The notes: generated by a model from the sequence alone, not told the origin. DNA of 12,444 nucleotides from JBIOUF01 sp044866695 (GCA_044866695.1 JBIOUF010000187.1:1-12444); one strand, 5' to 3'. Counted from the first letter of the stretch, positions 1 through 5,566 are shown. Numbers and translations are program-made.

Positions 1-48
1 CCGCCGACGCTTTTGACCTCCCCTTCCGGTCGGGCCCGTTGATGCGAA

Positions 49-78
49 GAGGCACCCAGCCGACCTGCCGGGTGCCTC
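49..78. terminator. Hairpin before the XRE regulator gene
   Basis: A perfect 9-bp stem (GAGGCACCC at 49-57 with GGGTGCCTC at 70-78) encloses a 12-base loop. No T-run follows, so it is only terminator-like. It probably isolates the regulator gene from whatever lies to the left of the window. The rest of 1-225 holds no gene I can support. Confidence 0.45.
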
Positions 79-189
79 CAATTGTCGCCAGGCGCGCATT
101 GACCGGGAGACATACCCCAGAGTAGCCGGGAACGCGCTCGCCCGCGCGCGATACGCGGGACTACAGTCGTGGACATGTGGTGTGCCAAT

Positions 190-202
190 CTGACACTGTC
201 CA
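190..202 (+). promoter_or_regulatory. Candidate operator CTGACACTGTCCA upstream of the XRE gene
   Basis: The 13-mer CTGACACTGTCCA contains an odd palindrome, GACA-C-TGTC, as expected for a dimeric repressor site. It ends 11 bases before the GGAGG ribosome binding site of the regulator gene. The identical 13-mer recurs at 1410-1422, and 11 of its bases (GACACTGTCCA) recur at 5190-5200, again just upstream of a ribosome binding site. Autoregulation by the XRE protein is inference. Confidence 0.5.
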
Positions 203-225
203 CGTCGCTTGAGGGAGGGTGAACG

Positions 226-1095
226 GTGGCAAGTCCGTTGGTGCGACGGCACAGGCTAGGCGTGTTGTTCTACGAGATGCGCGAGTCGCTCGGCATGACC
301 CATGAGCAGTTGGCCACGAAGGCGCGGGTACCCAGGACCGACGTTTCACGCCTGGAGAATGCGCGTCGCCCGCCCGACGTCGCCAAGGTGATGAAGATGC
401 TCGACGCCTTGGGCGTTCCCGAGGACTCCCAGCAATGGCGCGACATCGTCCGCCTGGCACGCGAGGCCAACGAGCGCGGATGGTGGGATGAAGCGGAGTT
501 CGCTCGCATGTCGGAACGGCAGAAGCGTTGCGCCGACGTGGAATCGGCCGCAGTCTCGATTCGTCACTACCACAACAGCGCGATGCCGTGGATGTTGCAG
601 ACCCCGGAGTTCGTATCCGCTCGAGACGAGGTGTGGCGTGCCGACGGCGTTGACCTCGACCCGATCCAGGCGGTCGCCCGTCTGCGACGCCAGGCGGAGG
701 TACTGCGCGACGGTGGCCCGGAGATCACGGTGCTGCTGGAGGAGCAGGTGATCCGCCGGCCGCTGGTCGACGCGGCGGCGATGGCTCGCCAGCTCCGCCA
801 CCTGGTCGAGGTGTCCGAGACTATGGACAGGATCAGCATCAGGGTTCTGCGGGTCGATTCGAAGGTCGGCTCGCACGCGGTGCCGCTCATGCCGTTTGAC
901 CTGCACACTTATCACGATCCTGGCGACGGCACCGCCATGATGATCGCGACAATCAATGACGATCTGCTCATCTACGACCAGGAGCAGATCGCCCCGTACG
1001 CGCGGTTGTTCGATCGACTGCGTGATGCAGCCCTGTCGGATGCGGACACGGCTGCATATATCGAGGAACATGCCGCCGCGTTGGCGGCATCGTAG
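226..1095 (+). CDS. XRE-family regulator with DUF5753 domain
   Basis: A 289-residue DNA-binding regulator of the large actinomycete XRE/DUF5753 family. An N-terminal helix-turn-helix spans about residues 8-65, including the stretch MTHEQLATKARVPRTDVSRLE. A DUF5753 region follows from about residue 95, with the characteristic SIRHYHNSAMPWMLQTPEF segment (usual form: IRxYE..xVPGLLQTPEY). Length is typical. The GTG start at 226 is chosen because GGAGG lies at 214-218. A DUF397 gene follows after 12 bases; in this family the pair is usually co-transcribed and has been proposed to act as a regulator/partner or toxin-antitoxin-like unit. The GACACTGTC palindrome upstream suggests autoregulation. 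The regulated targets are not known from sequence; the other copies of that palindrome are the best guess. Confidence 0.95.
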   Translation: MASPLVRRHRLGVLFYEMRESLGMTHEQLATKARVPRTDVSRLENARRPPDVAKVMKMLDALGVPEDSQQWRDIVRLAREANERGWWDEAEFARMSERQKRCADVESAAVSIRHYHNSAMPWMLQTPEFVSARDEVWRADGVDLDPIQAVARLRRQAEVLRDGGPEITVLLEEQVIRRPLVDAAAMARQLRHLVEVSETMDRISIRVLRVDSKVGSHAVPLMPFDLHTYHDPGDGTAMMIATINDDLLIYDQEQIAPYARLFDRLRDAALSDADTAAYIEEHAAALAAS

Positions 1096-1107
1096 GAAGG
1101 CGCGCAT

Positions 1108-1302
1108 ATGGTTGACCGCTACCGGACCTGGCGAAAGGCCAGAGCGTCCAATGACGCCAACGGATGCGTCGAGGTGTGCTTCGACGTGCCCGGGATCGTT
1201 GCCATCAGAGATTCCAAGCTCGGCGGCGACTCCCCCATCCTGGAGTTCACCAGGCGTGAGTGGGAGTTCTTCACGGACGGGGTCCGTCAGGGCGAGCTCT
1301 AA
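1108..1302 (+). CDS. DUF397 domain protein
   Basis: A 64-residue protein made almost entirely of one DUF397 domain. The family pattern NGCVEV...VAIRDSK......LEFTRREWEFF is clearly visible (family form: NCVEVA...VAVRDSK...P.L.F....W..F). The ATG at 1108 is preceded by AGGAAGG near 1095-1101. It lies directly downstream of the XRE/DUF5753 gene and is almost certainly in the same transcript, which ends at the strong hairpin at 1315-1354. DUF397 proteins have no established biochemical activity; they are thought to modulate the paired XRE regulator. Identification is firm, function is not. Confidence 0.95.
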   Translation: MVDRYRTWRKARASNDANGCVEVCFDVPGIVAIRDSKLGGDSPILEFTRREWEFFTDGVRQGEL

Positions 1303-1314
1303 TCACGACAACAA

Positions 1315-1354
1315 GGCGATGGCCCGCACCTGCTCAGAGGTGCGGGCCATCGCC
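1315..1354 (+). terminator. Strong terminator after the XRE/DUF397 operon
   Basis: A perfect 17-bp stem (1315-1331 with 1338-1354) closes a six-base loop GCTCAG and is followed by CTTTC. It starts 12 bases after the DUF397 stop codon. This is a convincing Rho-independent-type terminator for this GC content. Confidence 0.85.
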
Positions 1355-1395
1355 CTTTCGGCGCGACACGCAACCAACCCCTTGTGACCTTGGAA

Positions 1396-1436
1396 TTGGA
1401 CAGTGCAAGCTGACACTGTCCAAGGCTGGACAGTCC
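1396..1436. repeat. Triple GGACAGT motif with perfect 10-bp inverted repeat
   Basis: TTGGACAGTG (1396-1405) is repeated in inverted form as CACTGTCCAA (1414-1423) across an 8-base spacer, followed by a third related copy, TGGACAGTCC, at 1427-1436. The second arm is part of CTGACACTGTCCA, identical to the site upstream of the XRE gene at 190-202. It looks like a multi-site operator or an iteron-like binding array. Confidence 0.75.
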
Positions 1437-1487
1437 TACAAGCTTTTCCAAGCGTGGCCAGCGCGACGACCCAAAACGCGGCGGCCA

Positions 1488-1555
1488 CCAGTCCGGTCTC
1501 GCCGCATCCAGCGAGACCGGACTGGCCGGGGCACAACCCCACGGTTGTGCCCCGG
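1488..1555. repeat. Two adjacent perfect hairpins
   Basis: The first has a perfect 15-bp stem (1488-1502 with 1511-1525) and an 8-base loop. The second has a perfect 13-bp stem (1526-1538 with 1543-1555) and a 4-base loop. They abut with no spacer. No T-run follows and no coding region ends just before, so they are unlikely to be plain terminators. Confidence 0.8.
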
Positions 1556-1699
1556 CACCCACAAGCCAAGCAAGCAGAGGCGCCGGGCCGGACGGACGGC
1601 TCACACCACGTCCGGGGCCACCCGACGCCCCCACAGACGGGAGTCCTCAGGGCTCCTGCCGCGGCGCCCAGCTGCCGCGGGGTCGAGAAGAAAAAGCGG

Positions 1700-1720
1700 G
1701 ACCCGGGGTGTGACCCGGGG
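1700..1720 (+). repeat. Tandem GACCCGGGG direct repeat
   Basis: GACCCGGGG occurs at 1700-1708 and again at 1712-1720 with TGT between. The first seven bases match GACCCGGA, the octamer reported as the TraB recognition repeat of the Streptomyces plasmid pSVH1. Two copies are few, so a functional role is tentative. Confidence 0.4.
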
Positions 1721-1858
1721 ACTGGAAACACGCCCCGGTGCCCGCCGAAAGTTCAAGGGATTCGGTGTGTCGCCGGCCGAGTTGGCCGAAGCGCGGCAAG
1801 CCAAGGTCCGCCGCGGAGCTCACAGCCACGAGTTCCGCGGCAAGCAAGGAAGATCACG

Positions 1859-1933
1859 GGGGTGCCAGGGGGCTGGCGTACGAACCGGTCACAAAGTTTG
1901 ACGCTGAAACGAATTGGGGTCCCCTGGCACCCC
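1859..1933. repeat. 13-bp inverted repeat around a 49-base spacer
   Basis: GGGGTGCCAGGGG (1859-1871) is repeated in inverted form as CCCCTGGCACCCC (1921-1933). The spacer is less GC-rich than its surroundings. The repeat ends 29 bases before the ATG at 1963, so it could be an RNA structure in a leader, an origin element or a binding site. The 75-base span resembles a tRNA in size but lacks a T-loop and anticodon arm. Confidence 0.6.
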
Positions 1934-1962
1934 ACCACCCGCCGGTTTTGGAGGTGGTGTTG

Positions 1963-2283
1963 ATGGACGGCCTGGACGCACAGCTGGTCCGCGGCCTGAT
2001 GGACGGCTTCCCGACAGCCGATCTACCGCTCGGGTGGATCAGCTTGCTCGGGACGCTGATAGCGGCCGCGACCGTGCTCGCACTCGTAGCCGTCGCCTGG
2101 ATCGCCGTGTACACACATCGGCGCAAGGCCCGAAGGCGGGTGGGGCCGACGATGTACCTGCCCCGCCACCCGGTGCCCAAGCAAGCCGGCCGGCGGTGGT
2201 GGCAAGGGCGGGGCGAACGCTGGATCGAGTACACCCGCGGCGAGCAGCTTCTGCCCGGACAGGACCCATGGAGGGGCCGATGA
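1963..2283 (+). CDS. Small single-pass membrane protein
   Basis: A 106-residue protein with one hydrophobic helix at about residues 24-50 (core TLIAAATVLALVAVAWIAV). A strongly basic stretch (HRRKARRR, 52-59) follows, then a basic C-terminal part rich in Trp and Arg. By the positive-inside rule the C-terminus should be cytoplasmic. The ATG at 1963 is chosen because GGAGG lies at 1950-1954. Its stop overlaps the next start (ATGA at 2280-2283), so it is the first gene of a tightly coupled four-gene operon. No family recognised. Small membrane proteins are common near transfer genes of actinomycete plasmids, but I see no motif that assigns it to the spread (Spd) group. Confidence 0.75.
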   Translation: MDGLDAQLVRGLMDGFPTADLPLGWISLLGTLIAAATVLALVAVAWIAVYTHRRKARRRVGPTMYLPRHPVPKQAGRRWWQGRGERWIEYTRGEQLLPGQDPWRGR

Positions 2284-2504
2284 ACACCGGCGATTGGGCG
2301 GCACAGATCTCCGACGACGCAGCCGACTATCTACGCGGCGTAATGGACGAGCATGTCCCGGACCGGTTCGGGTTCTGCCGATGCTGCGGCGTCCCCCGAT
2401 GCGGTAAAGGCCGGGAAGCCGCTGTCGGGCTGGCAATCGCCGGACGGTTGGACATCCCCCCGGCATGGGCGGTAGTCCGCCCTGAGCCAGGCAGGTGGCC
2501 ATGA
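2280..2504 (+). CDS. Hypothetical Cys-rich small protein
   Basis: A 74-residue protein with a compact cysteine cluster CRCCGVPRCGKG (C33, C35, C36, C41) in its centre, a plausible zinc-binding site. The N-terminal third is acidic and probably helical. The ATG at 2280 overlaps the stop of the preceding gene and has GGAGG at 2270-2274. Its own stop overlaps the next start by ATGA at 2501-2504. The overlaps on both sides are the main evidence that it is a real gene. Function unknown; a small zinc-ribbon DNA- or protein-binding accessory factor is a guess. Confidence 0.75.
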   Translation: MNTGDWAAQISDDAADYLRGVMDEHVPDRFGFCRCCGVPRCGKGREAAVGLAIAGRLDIPPAWAVVRPEPGRWP

Positions 2505-2665
2505 GCCAGGGATACAACCGGTCGAACCCGTTGCCGGTACTCACCTTCGAGTGCAACCCGATACAGGCCAGGCCACACCAGTGCACCGGTAGAACCTACT
2601 GGGACGGCAAATGCGAATGCCACTGCCACCGGCCGGCCACAAGCGAGCGGAGCAAGGCCAAATGA
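2501..2665 (+). CDS. Hypothetical 54-residue Cys/His-rich protein
   Basis: A short gene of 54 residues starting at ATG 2501 within the ATGA overlap with the previous gene and ending in another ATGA overlap at 2662-2665. It carries five cysteines (C18, C28, C38, C40, C42) and histidines at 26, 41 and 43, with the striking run KCECHCH, suggesting metal binding. The upstream sequence AGCCAGGCAGGTGG gives a weak ribosome binding site, so translational coupling is likely. No family recognised. Being placed exactly between two overlapping neighbours in the correct phase makes a chance open frame unlikely. Confidence 0.65.
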   Translation: MSQGYNRSNPLPVLTFECNPIQARPHQCTGRTYWDGKCECHCHRPATSERSKAK

Positions 2666-2895
2666 GCGAGCAGGAGAAGCTGGGCCAACTGCGGGAGGTC
2701 ATCGGCGAGAAGGCGTTCGGTGCCCTGACCGTGGCGGCGAAGACCAAAGGGAAAGATCCGCTGGACTTGGCGGCTGAGGCGATCGAGTTCCACGCGTTCC
2801 TGACCGACAAAGAGGAGCACGGCTGGCAAGCCGAGGCCGTCGTGTTGGTACGCGGCACAGAGCAGCGTCTGGTGAGTCTGCTCATCGGCAGATGA
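2662..2895 (+). CDS. Hypothetical small helical protein
   Basis: A 77-residue protein, mostly charged and helical, beginning MSEQEKLGQLREVIGEKAFGA with an acidic middle and a hydrophobic C-terminus (LVSLLIGR). The start at 2662 is supported by the ATGA overlap with the preceding gene and by GGAGCAAGG about 8 bases upstream; an in-frame ATG at 2611 would overlap the preceding gene by 55 bases and is less likely. Last gene of the four-gene operon; hairpins follow at 2942-2981 and 3070-3096. No motif lets me assign a role. Confidence 0.75.
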   Translation: MSEQEKLGQLREVIGEKAFGALTVAAKTKGKDPLDLAAEAIEFHAFLTDKEEHGWQAEAVVLVRGTEQRLVSLLIGR

Positions 2896-2941
2896 AGATG
2901 TCCCCGATCGTGCCGAGTCCACCGGCACGCCGGAGGGGACG

Positions 2942-3096
2942 GTGGCGGCATCCGGTTGCTCCCGCCTTCGGGTGCCGCCACACCAAGGCTTTACGCACCC
3001 TTTCCCTGCTCTCTGGCGATGCGGCAGGGGGAGGGCGAGCCCGGGGTGAGGGTCCCGGGCGGGCGGGCACCCGGTCTGCAGCCTCCGCAGGCCGGG
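2942..3096. terminator. Hairpins between convergent genes
   Basis: Two stem-loops lie in the gap between the plus-strand gene ending at 2895 and the minus-strand gene ending at 3105. One pairs GTGGCGGCA (2942-2950) with TGCCGCCAC (2973-2981). The other pairs CCCGGTCTGC (3070-3079) with GCAGGCCGGG (3087-3096), with one G-U pair. Position suggests bidirectional termination. The sequence between holds no supported gene. Confidence 0.5.
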
Positions 3097-3104
3097 CACC
3101 CGCT

Positions 3105-3314
3105 TCAGCCGGACTCGCCGGTGATGACGCGGACCTGCTTGATGGTCTTGTACCCGGAGCGTTCCATGACCTCCCGCTGGCTTACCAAGTGCTTGCCGTC
3201 CGGTCCGAGCTTGGCGCGCTCGGCACGCATGGCTTCGTGGAGCTTGGGCTTCAGCTCCTCGATCTCGGCCAGAAGCCTCTTGTGTCGCGCGCCGAGTTTG
3301 TCCAGTTCGTTCAC
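3105..3314 (-). CDS. Small helix-turn-helix protein, candidate repressor
   Basis: A 69-residue protein: a charged, probably coiled-coil helix (residues 1-35) followed by a helix-turn-helix-like segment (VSQREVMERSGYKTIKQVRVI, 44-64). GTG at 3314 is preferred over the longer TTG start at 3356. On the minus strand TATCAT (3327-3322) ends seven bases before GTG, the spacing expected for transcription starting at or near the start codon, and GAGAG lies just upstream. The longer form would be read through operator-like repeats. It diverges from the membrane protein gene and its promoter is embedded in repeated elements, so autoregulation and repression of both genes is a reasonable inference. Not a recognised named family. 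Confidence 0.7.
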   Translation of the reverse strand: MNELDKLGARHKRLLAEIEELKPKLHEAMRAERAKLGPDGKHLVSQREVMERSGYKTIKQVRVITGESG

Positions 3315-3321
3315 GCTCTCA

Positions 3322-3409
3322 ATGATACCACTAGTACCCCCAGTGCTAGAAATCAACCATTCGGAGGATGTGATACCAGTAGTGCCCTCGCGGGTACTAG
3401 CGCTATCAT
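3322..3409. promoter_or_regulatory. Divergent operator/promoter region with three 17-bp repeats
   Basis: ATGATACCACTAGTACC (3322-3338) recurs with three changes at 3370-3386 and, in inverted orientation with two changes, at 3393-3409. The two outer copies contain the only good -10 hexamers: TATCAT at 3404-3409 reading right and TATCAT at 3327-3322 reading left. Each is 6-7 bases from a start codon (ATG 3416, GTG 3314). A repressor bound to these copies would cover both promoters. CTAGTAC (3331-3337) also pairs imperfectly with GTGCTAG (3343-3349). Confidence 0.7.
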
Positions 3410-3475
3410 ACTCGCATGGACAGCGTCGAGCACCCGAGCTCCGCAGCCACCATGTCTTCCCCTCGGAGGGTAACC

Positions 3476-4177
3476 GTGAACACCTTCACCACCCAGGCCC
3501 AGCAATTCGCCGCCGTCTACGCCGCGAAGCTCGCCAAGCGCCAGCTGCGCACGATCGCCATCGTCAGCTTTGCCACCAAGCTCATCACCGCAGGCGTCGC
3601 AGTCATCAGCTACCGCCACCAGTCGAGCACCCTGTTGAGCTGGGACGCACCGGCCGAGATCGCCTACGGCCTGCCCGGCCTCGTGGACCTGCTCACCATC
3701 GTCTGTGTCCTGGCCATCTCCACCCCCGCGCTGATCCCAGCCGCCTCCCGCGTGGCCGCCCGGGTGGTCGTCATCCCGGTGCTCACCAGCGCGGCGATCA
3801 ACTTCGCCGGGCACGGTTCGATTGGCGTCAAGCTCGCAGCGCTCTCGCTGCCGATCTTCATCCCACTCGGCGAGCTGGTCGGATCGGTCATCAAGCCCGA
3901 CTTCGCCGAGATGGACCGCATCGAGCGCGCCGCCTACGCGGTTGCTGCGCCGGAGCACGTGGTTGACGACGAGGCCAAGGCGCGCCGCTCCGAGATCGCC
4001 AAGCGTGCCGCCGCCAAGCGCCGCGAGAACGCCGCCGCCGAGGCAGCCAAGGCCGAGGCCAAGCGAGCAGCCGCCCGCGAGCGCCGCGCGGTCAAGGCCG
4101 CAGCGCCTACCAGTCCGGCCTGGGTGCTCGAGGGCCGCGAGCCGAGCCTGGCCGAGGCCGCTTCCATCACCGCCTGA
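3476..4177 (+). CDS. Four-helix membrane protein, DUF2637/Spd-like
   Basis: A 233-residue integral membrane protein with four predicted helices (about residues 27-46, 61-83, 90-111, 115-138). A long cytoplasmic Ala/Arg/Lys/Glu-rich helix follows (155-210, repeats like KRAAAKRRE), then a short tail. The arrangement, including PAEIAYGLPGLVDLLTI and TSAAINF, resembles DUF2637-type membrane proteins found on actinomycete conjugative elements, some linked to intramycelial spread. The GTG at 3476 has GGAGGG at 3465-3470. An in-frame ATG at 3416, placed six bases after a TATCAT -10 box, could give a leaderless form 20 residues longer. The basic helix could contact DNA or a partner ATPase; that is inference. 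Confidence 0.8.
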   Translation: MNTFTTQAQQFAAVYAAKLAKRQLRTIAIVSFATKLITAGVAVISYRHQSSTLLSWDAPAEIAYGLPGLVDLLTIVCVLAISTPALIPAASRVAARVVVIPVLTSAAINFAGHGSIGVKLAALSLPIFIPLGELVGSVIKPDFAEMDRIERAAYAVAAPEHVVDDEAKARRSEIAKRAAAKRRENAAAEAAKAEAKRAAARERRAVKAAAPTSPAWVLEGREPSLAEAASITA

Positions 4178-4187
4178 TCCACCCGCC

Positions 4188-4217
4188 GGCCGGGAGGGCG
4201 TCGAACCCCTCCCGGCC
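4188..4217 (+). terminator. Hairpin after the membrane protein gene
   Basis: A perfect 11-bp stem, GGCCGGGAGGG (4188-4198) with CCCTCCCGGCC (4207-4217), lies 10 bases after the stop codon. No clear T-run follows. Confidence 0.65.
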
Positions 4218-4254
4218 ACTTCGAAAGATCCGATTCCGCTTCGGAGGAGACCTG

Positions 4255-4449
4255 ATGCCGACCACCACCATCTTCGACCAGCCGCTCGACCCCACGTTCC
4301 TGGTCCGCATGGCCGAGCGTCACCAGCGTGCGGCGGCCGAGTTGCGCGCGCGAGCCCAGTTCGCCGACGGCGACGAGCGGGAGCGGCTGCTCGCCCGCGC
4401 CGACCAGCACGAGCAGGACGCCGCACGCGACAGGAAGCGTGCCGCCTGA
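4255..4449 (+). CDS. Small hypothetical helical protein
   Basis: A 64-residue protein with an excellent ribosome binding site (GGAGGAG at 4242-4248). After a short N-terminal strand (TTTIFDQPLDPTFLVRMAE) it is a single, highly charged Ala/Arg/Glu/Asp-rich helix (residues 18-64) that probably forms a coiled coil. It sits between two hairpins (4188-4217 and 4453-4493), so may be a single-gene unit or expressed by read-through. No family recognised. Confidence 0.75.
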   Translation: MPTTTIFDQPLDPTFLVRMAERHQRAAAELRARAQFADGDERERLLARADQHEQDAARDRKRAA

Positions 4450-4452
4450 CCG

Positions 4453-4493
4453 TCACTGCGGTGGCCAGACTTCCCCGCTGGCCACCGCAGTGA
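4453..4493 (+). terminator. 16-bp stem terminator
   Basis: A perfect 16-bp stem (4453-4468 with 4478-4493) with a 9-base loop begins four bases after the preceding stop codon and ends about 40 bases before the next start. A strong terminator-type structure without a T-run. Confidence 0.75.
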
Positions 4494-4531
4494 AAGCCAG
4501 GACACCCCCAACCCCGGACAGGAGAACCGAC

Positions 4532-5074
4532 GTGACACTCGAAATCAGCAGCGGCATGATGACCAGCGACCAGACCGACCACTGGGCCTACCGTGACGCC
4601 ATGGAGCGCAGCTGGTGGTGGGTTACCTGGCTACCCAAGGCCCAGGTGTGCGACCGCAACCAGGCCATCACTGCCATGACCCTGTGCGAGATCGCGGCGG
4701 AAATGCGCGCCTCGGGCGGGCACCACCTAGACCATCACCAGTGGCCATTGTTCTGCGACCTCGCCGGCGAGTTGGGCATGGCCGGGCTCGACGCCCTGGG
4801 CATGCTCGACAAGCCGCTTGAGCCAGGGCAGACCAGCCCCGCCCCGGCCACGGAGTCCCGGACCCGCTATTGGATCCAGATGCAGTGCGACCTTCTAGGC
4901 TCTGACTACGCCGACGTCGAAGGCCAGCTCACCGACGGCTACGGCACCCTGCAAGAAGCGCGCCGGGCAGCACCCGGCCTTCGGGACTGGCGCCGACTTG
5001 AGGGCAACCTCGGCTCGCCGGTCCGCCTGCGGGTCGTGGAGCGGACGGTAACCGAGACCGCGTTCGAGATCTGA
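4532..5074 (+). CDS. Hypothetical protein, 180 residues
   Basis: The GTG at 4532 is chosen because AGGAGAA lies at 4519-4525 and the upstream part of the open frame crosses the preceding gene and its terminator. The protein is soluble. It has a Trp-rich N-terminal part (SWWWVTWLPKAQVCDRNQA), then a helical region with His-rich HHLDHHQW, and a C-terminal half with mixed strands ending in charged residues. No motif, membrane segment or catalytic signature is recognised. It is flanked by hairpins on both sides (4453-4493, 5080-5140), so it is probably its own transcription unit or the end of a read-through transcript from 4255. Confidence 0.75.
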   Translation: MTLEISSGMMTSDQTDHWAYRDAMERSWWWVTWLPKAQVCDRNQAITAMTLCEIAAEMRASGGHHLDHHQWPLFCDLAGELGMAGLDALGMLDKPLEPGQTSPAPATESRTRYWIQMQCDLLGSDYADVEGQLTDGYGTLQEARRAAPGLRDWRRLEGNLGSPVRLRVVERTVTETAFEI

Positions 5075-5079
5075 TCAAA

Positions 5080-5140
5080 GCCCCCGGCCGGGGGCCTGAT
5101 ATCCGGCCAGGACGGCAGGGCTGTCGTGGCCCTGCCGTCC
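5080..5140 (+). terminator. Two tandem hairpins
   Basis: A 16-base self-complementary GC block (5080-5095) is followed by a perfect 12-bp stem with a 7-base loop (5110-5121 with 5129-5140). They start five bases after the stop at 5074 and isolate the sigma-like gene downstream. Confidence 0.7.
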
Positions 5141-5189
5141 ACGAGGGCGCGTTCGAGAGGGCTGCTCCGGGGGCGTCTGCCGAAGATCC

Positions 5190-5200
5190 GACACTGTCCA
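5190..5200 (+). promoter_or_regulatory. Candidate operator GACACTGTCCA
   Basis: GACACTGTCCA matches the site upstream of the XRE gene (192-202) and one arm of the inverted repeat at 1412-1422. It ends three bases before the AGGAGG ribosome binding site of the gene at 5217. Its position suggests that this gene is under the same regulator. Confidence 0.5.
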
Positions 5201-5216
5201 GAAAGGAGGGCGCGGA

Positions 5217-5531
5217 GTGGATCAGGAAGGCGGGTCGTCGTCCGGCGGCCCGCCAACGTCCATAATGGCCGACATGGCCGACCCGATCCCGCTCGACGAG
5301 CTCGAGGCGCGTTTGCGCCGGCTCGCAGAGTTGGGTGAGGAGGAGCAGTGGCGGGAGGCCAAAGACCTGATCGAGGTCAGCAAGGCCAGCCTGCAGCTGT
5401 TCCGTGACACGGTGATCGTGGCTTTGACGCGTGATCACACCTATGACGAGGTCGCCAAGAAGTTCGAGATCAGCGTGAAGACCGTTGAGGCGGCTGTCAC
5501 GCGGTTCAACAAGCGCGCGCAGGCTGGCTGA
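5217..5531 (+). CDS. Small sigma-region-4-like helix-turn-helix protein
   Basis: A 104-residue protein. The GTG at 5217 has AGGAGG at 5204-5209, better than the internal ATGs at 5265 and 5274. After a Gly/Ser-rich start it has a charged helix (residues 24-60) and a C-terminal helix-turn-helix (about 68-98) containing HTYDEVAKKFEISVKTVEAAVTRFNK. This resembles sigma factor region 4 or LuxR-type DNA-binding domains. Region 2 of a sigma factor is absent, so it is a stand-alone DNA-binding protein rather than a sigma factor. It directly precedes the transfer operon and could regulate it, but the palindrome at 5577-5598 is not proven to be its target. Confidence 0.8.
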   Translation: MDQEGGSSSGGPPTSIMADMADPIPLDELEARLRRLAELGEEEQWREAKDLIEVSKASLQLFRDTVIVALTRDHTYDEVAKKFEISVKTVEAAVTRFNKRAQAG

Positions 5532-5566
5532 TCGATCCCGTTCGAATGACGTTCAGTGTCTGTGTG

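Larger units (their letters stand above)
1303..1962. other. Repeat-rich region without a convincing gene
   Basis: About 660 bases lie between the terminator and the next supported start. Open frames exist on both strands, but none has a good ribosome binding site, a family resemblance or freedom from the strong inverted repeats. What is present: a perfect 10-bp inverted repeat of the GACACTGTCC motif (1396-1423) with a further GGACAGTCC at 1428-1436, two back-to-back hairpins (1488-1525, 1526-1555), CTGCCGCGG twice (1656-1664, 1672-1680), GACCCGGGG twice (1700-1720), and a 13-bp inverted repeat around a 49-base spacer (1859-1933). The density resembles a replication origin or transfer locus; that reading is inference. 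Confidence 0.6.

Noticed and set aside
1859..1936. tRNA-like unit ending in CACCCCACCA
   Set aside because: The outer stem is 13 bp instead of 7, and no T-loop, D-arm or anticodon arm can be drawn.
1260..1963. Long plus-strand open frames across 1260-1901 and 1403-1963, and minus-strand frames at 1299-1731
   Set aside because: They lack ribosome binding sites, run through the perfect hairpins and repeats, have Arg/Pro/Ser-rich compositions typical of GC-rich shadow frames, and show no family resemblance. A stretch near 1750-1830 reading FGVSPAELAEARQAKVRRG looks slightly protein-like but has no start and may be a decayed remnant.
3353..4582. 409-residue minus-strand open frame
   Set aside because: Opposite the membrane protein and two further plus-strand genes with good ribosome sites; Gly/Arg/Asp-rich shadow sequence.
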